From the NCBI RefSeq assembly GCF_030758955.1, contig NZ_CP132360.1, positions 2,777,817-2,841,816 of the forward strand: 64,000 bases of DNA, in the 5' to 3' direction. This DNA is from Agrococcus beijingensis (lineage in GTDB: Bacteria > Actinomycetota > Actinomycetes > Actinomycetales > Microbacteriaceae). Below are positions 63,508 through 64,000 of this stretch, one piece after another. Under the pieces are notes generated by a model. It was not told the DNA's origin. It did not search any database and saw nothing but the letters and a program-made list of their open reading frames with translations. Position 1 is the stretch's first letter, and each line of letters begins with the position of its first letter. Made by a program: the position numbers and the translations under genes.

Positions 63508-64000
63508 CTATTGGTACGTGATCAGGTCGGGCACGGGCGAGACTCCGCCGACAGTCTGCTCAGGAGTCAGCATCGGAAGATCCTCGTCATAGAAGTTCTT
63601 CCATCCCCAGTGCAGGCCTTCCGGGGCGTCGCGCTGCAGGGCCGCCCAGGTCGCCTGCTTCTCGGGCTGCGAGCCCAGGCCGTCGACATGGAGGAGCATG
63701 GCCAGCTCGGGACGGCTGAGGTCGAGCGACTGCCGATCGGTGATCATGTCCGACCGGAACTGGTGCAGCACGAGCATCTTCTGCGGCAGGCCCTGCGCGT
63801 TGGTGAGGTCGGCCAGCCACGTGACGACGCTGTTCACCTCCGCGGCGCTGACCGAGCCGATCTGACGCAGGTGCACCTCGTCGGGGGCGAGGCGCCATTC
63901 GGGATCGAGCGCGAGCCCGACGTGCGGCAGCTCGAGCAGCGATCGGTACTGCTGCGCCTGGGTCAGGAAGTCGGTGCGACCCGGCTGCAGGTCGATCACG
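63508..64000 (-). CDS. Conserved hypothetical protein, 5' end outside the window
   Basis: At least 163 C-terminal residues. Motifs VGLALDPEWRLAPDEVHLRQ, IGSVSAAEVNSVVTWLADLT, VLHQFRSDMITDR and GLHWGWKNFYDEDLPMLTPE recur in secreted or lipoprotein actinobacterial proteins of unknown function with a probable TIM-barrel-like fold. The signal peptide, if any, lies beyond the right edge. Convergent with the siderophore-interacting gene. Confidence 0.55.
   Translation of the reverse strand, partial: VIDLQPGRTDFLTQAQQYRSLLELPHVGLALDPEWRLAPDEVHLRQIGSVSAAEVNSVVTWLADLTNAQGLPQKMLVLHQFRSDMITDRQSLDLSRPELAMLLHVDGLGSQPEKQATWAALQRDAPEGLHWGWKNFYDEDLPMLTPEQTVGGVSPVPDLITYQ

Overview
The window is very GC-rich actinobacterial DNA. 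The gene repertoire (beta-ketoadipate cluster, DUF222/13E12 genes, type-2 cell-wall-binding repeats, LexA boxes TCGAAC-N4-GTTCGA, REP-like palindromes of the kind common in Microbacteriaceae, many leaderless starts) suggests a member of the Microbacteriaceae. That placement is inference; no rRNA or phylogenetic marker was searched.

Region 1 (1-29.1 kb, backbone). A PriA fragment runs straight into a 3'-truncated antisense DUF222 gene. Then come a PEP-mutase-family gene and a DUF3054 membrane protein. A complete protocatechuate module follows: an ABC importer with its IclR regulator, pobA, a divergent IclR (PobR-like), pcaHGBDC and pcaIJF. Together these take 4-hydroxybenzoate to succinyl-CoA and acetyl-CoA. 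Next is a split SOS mutasome. A truncated imuB and an imuA' gene each carry a perfect LexA box and are separated by two exported proteins, one of which is an LPXTG-anchored protein with 25-residue repeats. A sugar-phosphate kinase, a GNAT acetyltransferase, a GH13 lipoprotein and a heterodimeric ABC exporter preceded by a small ORF close the region.

Region 2 (about 29.1-50.25 kb, accessory island). GC is visibly lower and the region ends at the 3' end of a tRNA-Ser(GGA). It holds a MobF relaxase with a structured oriT-like leader, WYL regulators paired with divergently transcribed targets (an NmrA-like protein and a UvrA-like ABC protein), an ABC exporter operon with its own palindromic operator, a large serine recombinase abutting a second, headless relaxase, and several broken genes. 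One WYL gene is split between 29.2 and 40.0 kb with insertion-sequence ends and a matching 5-bp duplication. The most novel item is a four-gene overlapping operon at 47.76-49.70 kb: two 54/55-residue peptides sharing a gap-free core block, an ATP-grasp ligase of the MvdC/MvdD type, and a membrane protein. I interpret it as a graspetide (omega-ester/amide-linked RiPP) pathway.

Region 3 (50.3-64 kb, backbone). A very large secreted subtilase with three cell-wall-binding repeats is followed by pta-ackA, a cytochrome b5-domain membrane protein, the SRP RNA and dnaX. dnaX loses its 3' part at a second antisense DUF222 fragment. A zinc alcohol dehydrogenase, a zincin-like metallopeptidase, a siderophore-interacting protein and a partial conserved hypothetical gene complete the window.

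Caution: priA, imuB and dnaX all lose their 3' parts at abrupt junctions. They may be real rearrangements, but chimeric amplification or misassembly at repeats must be excluded first.
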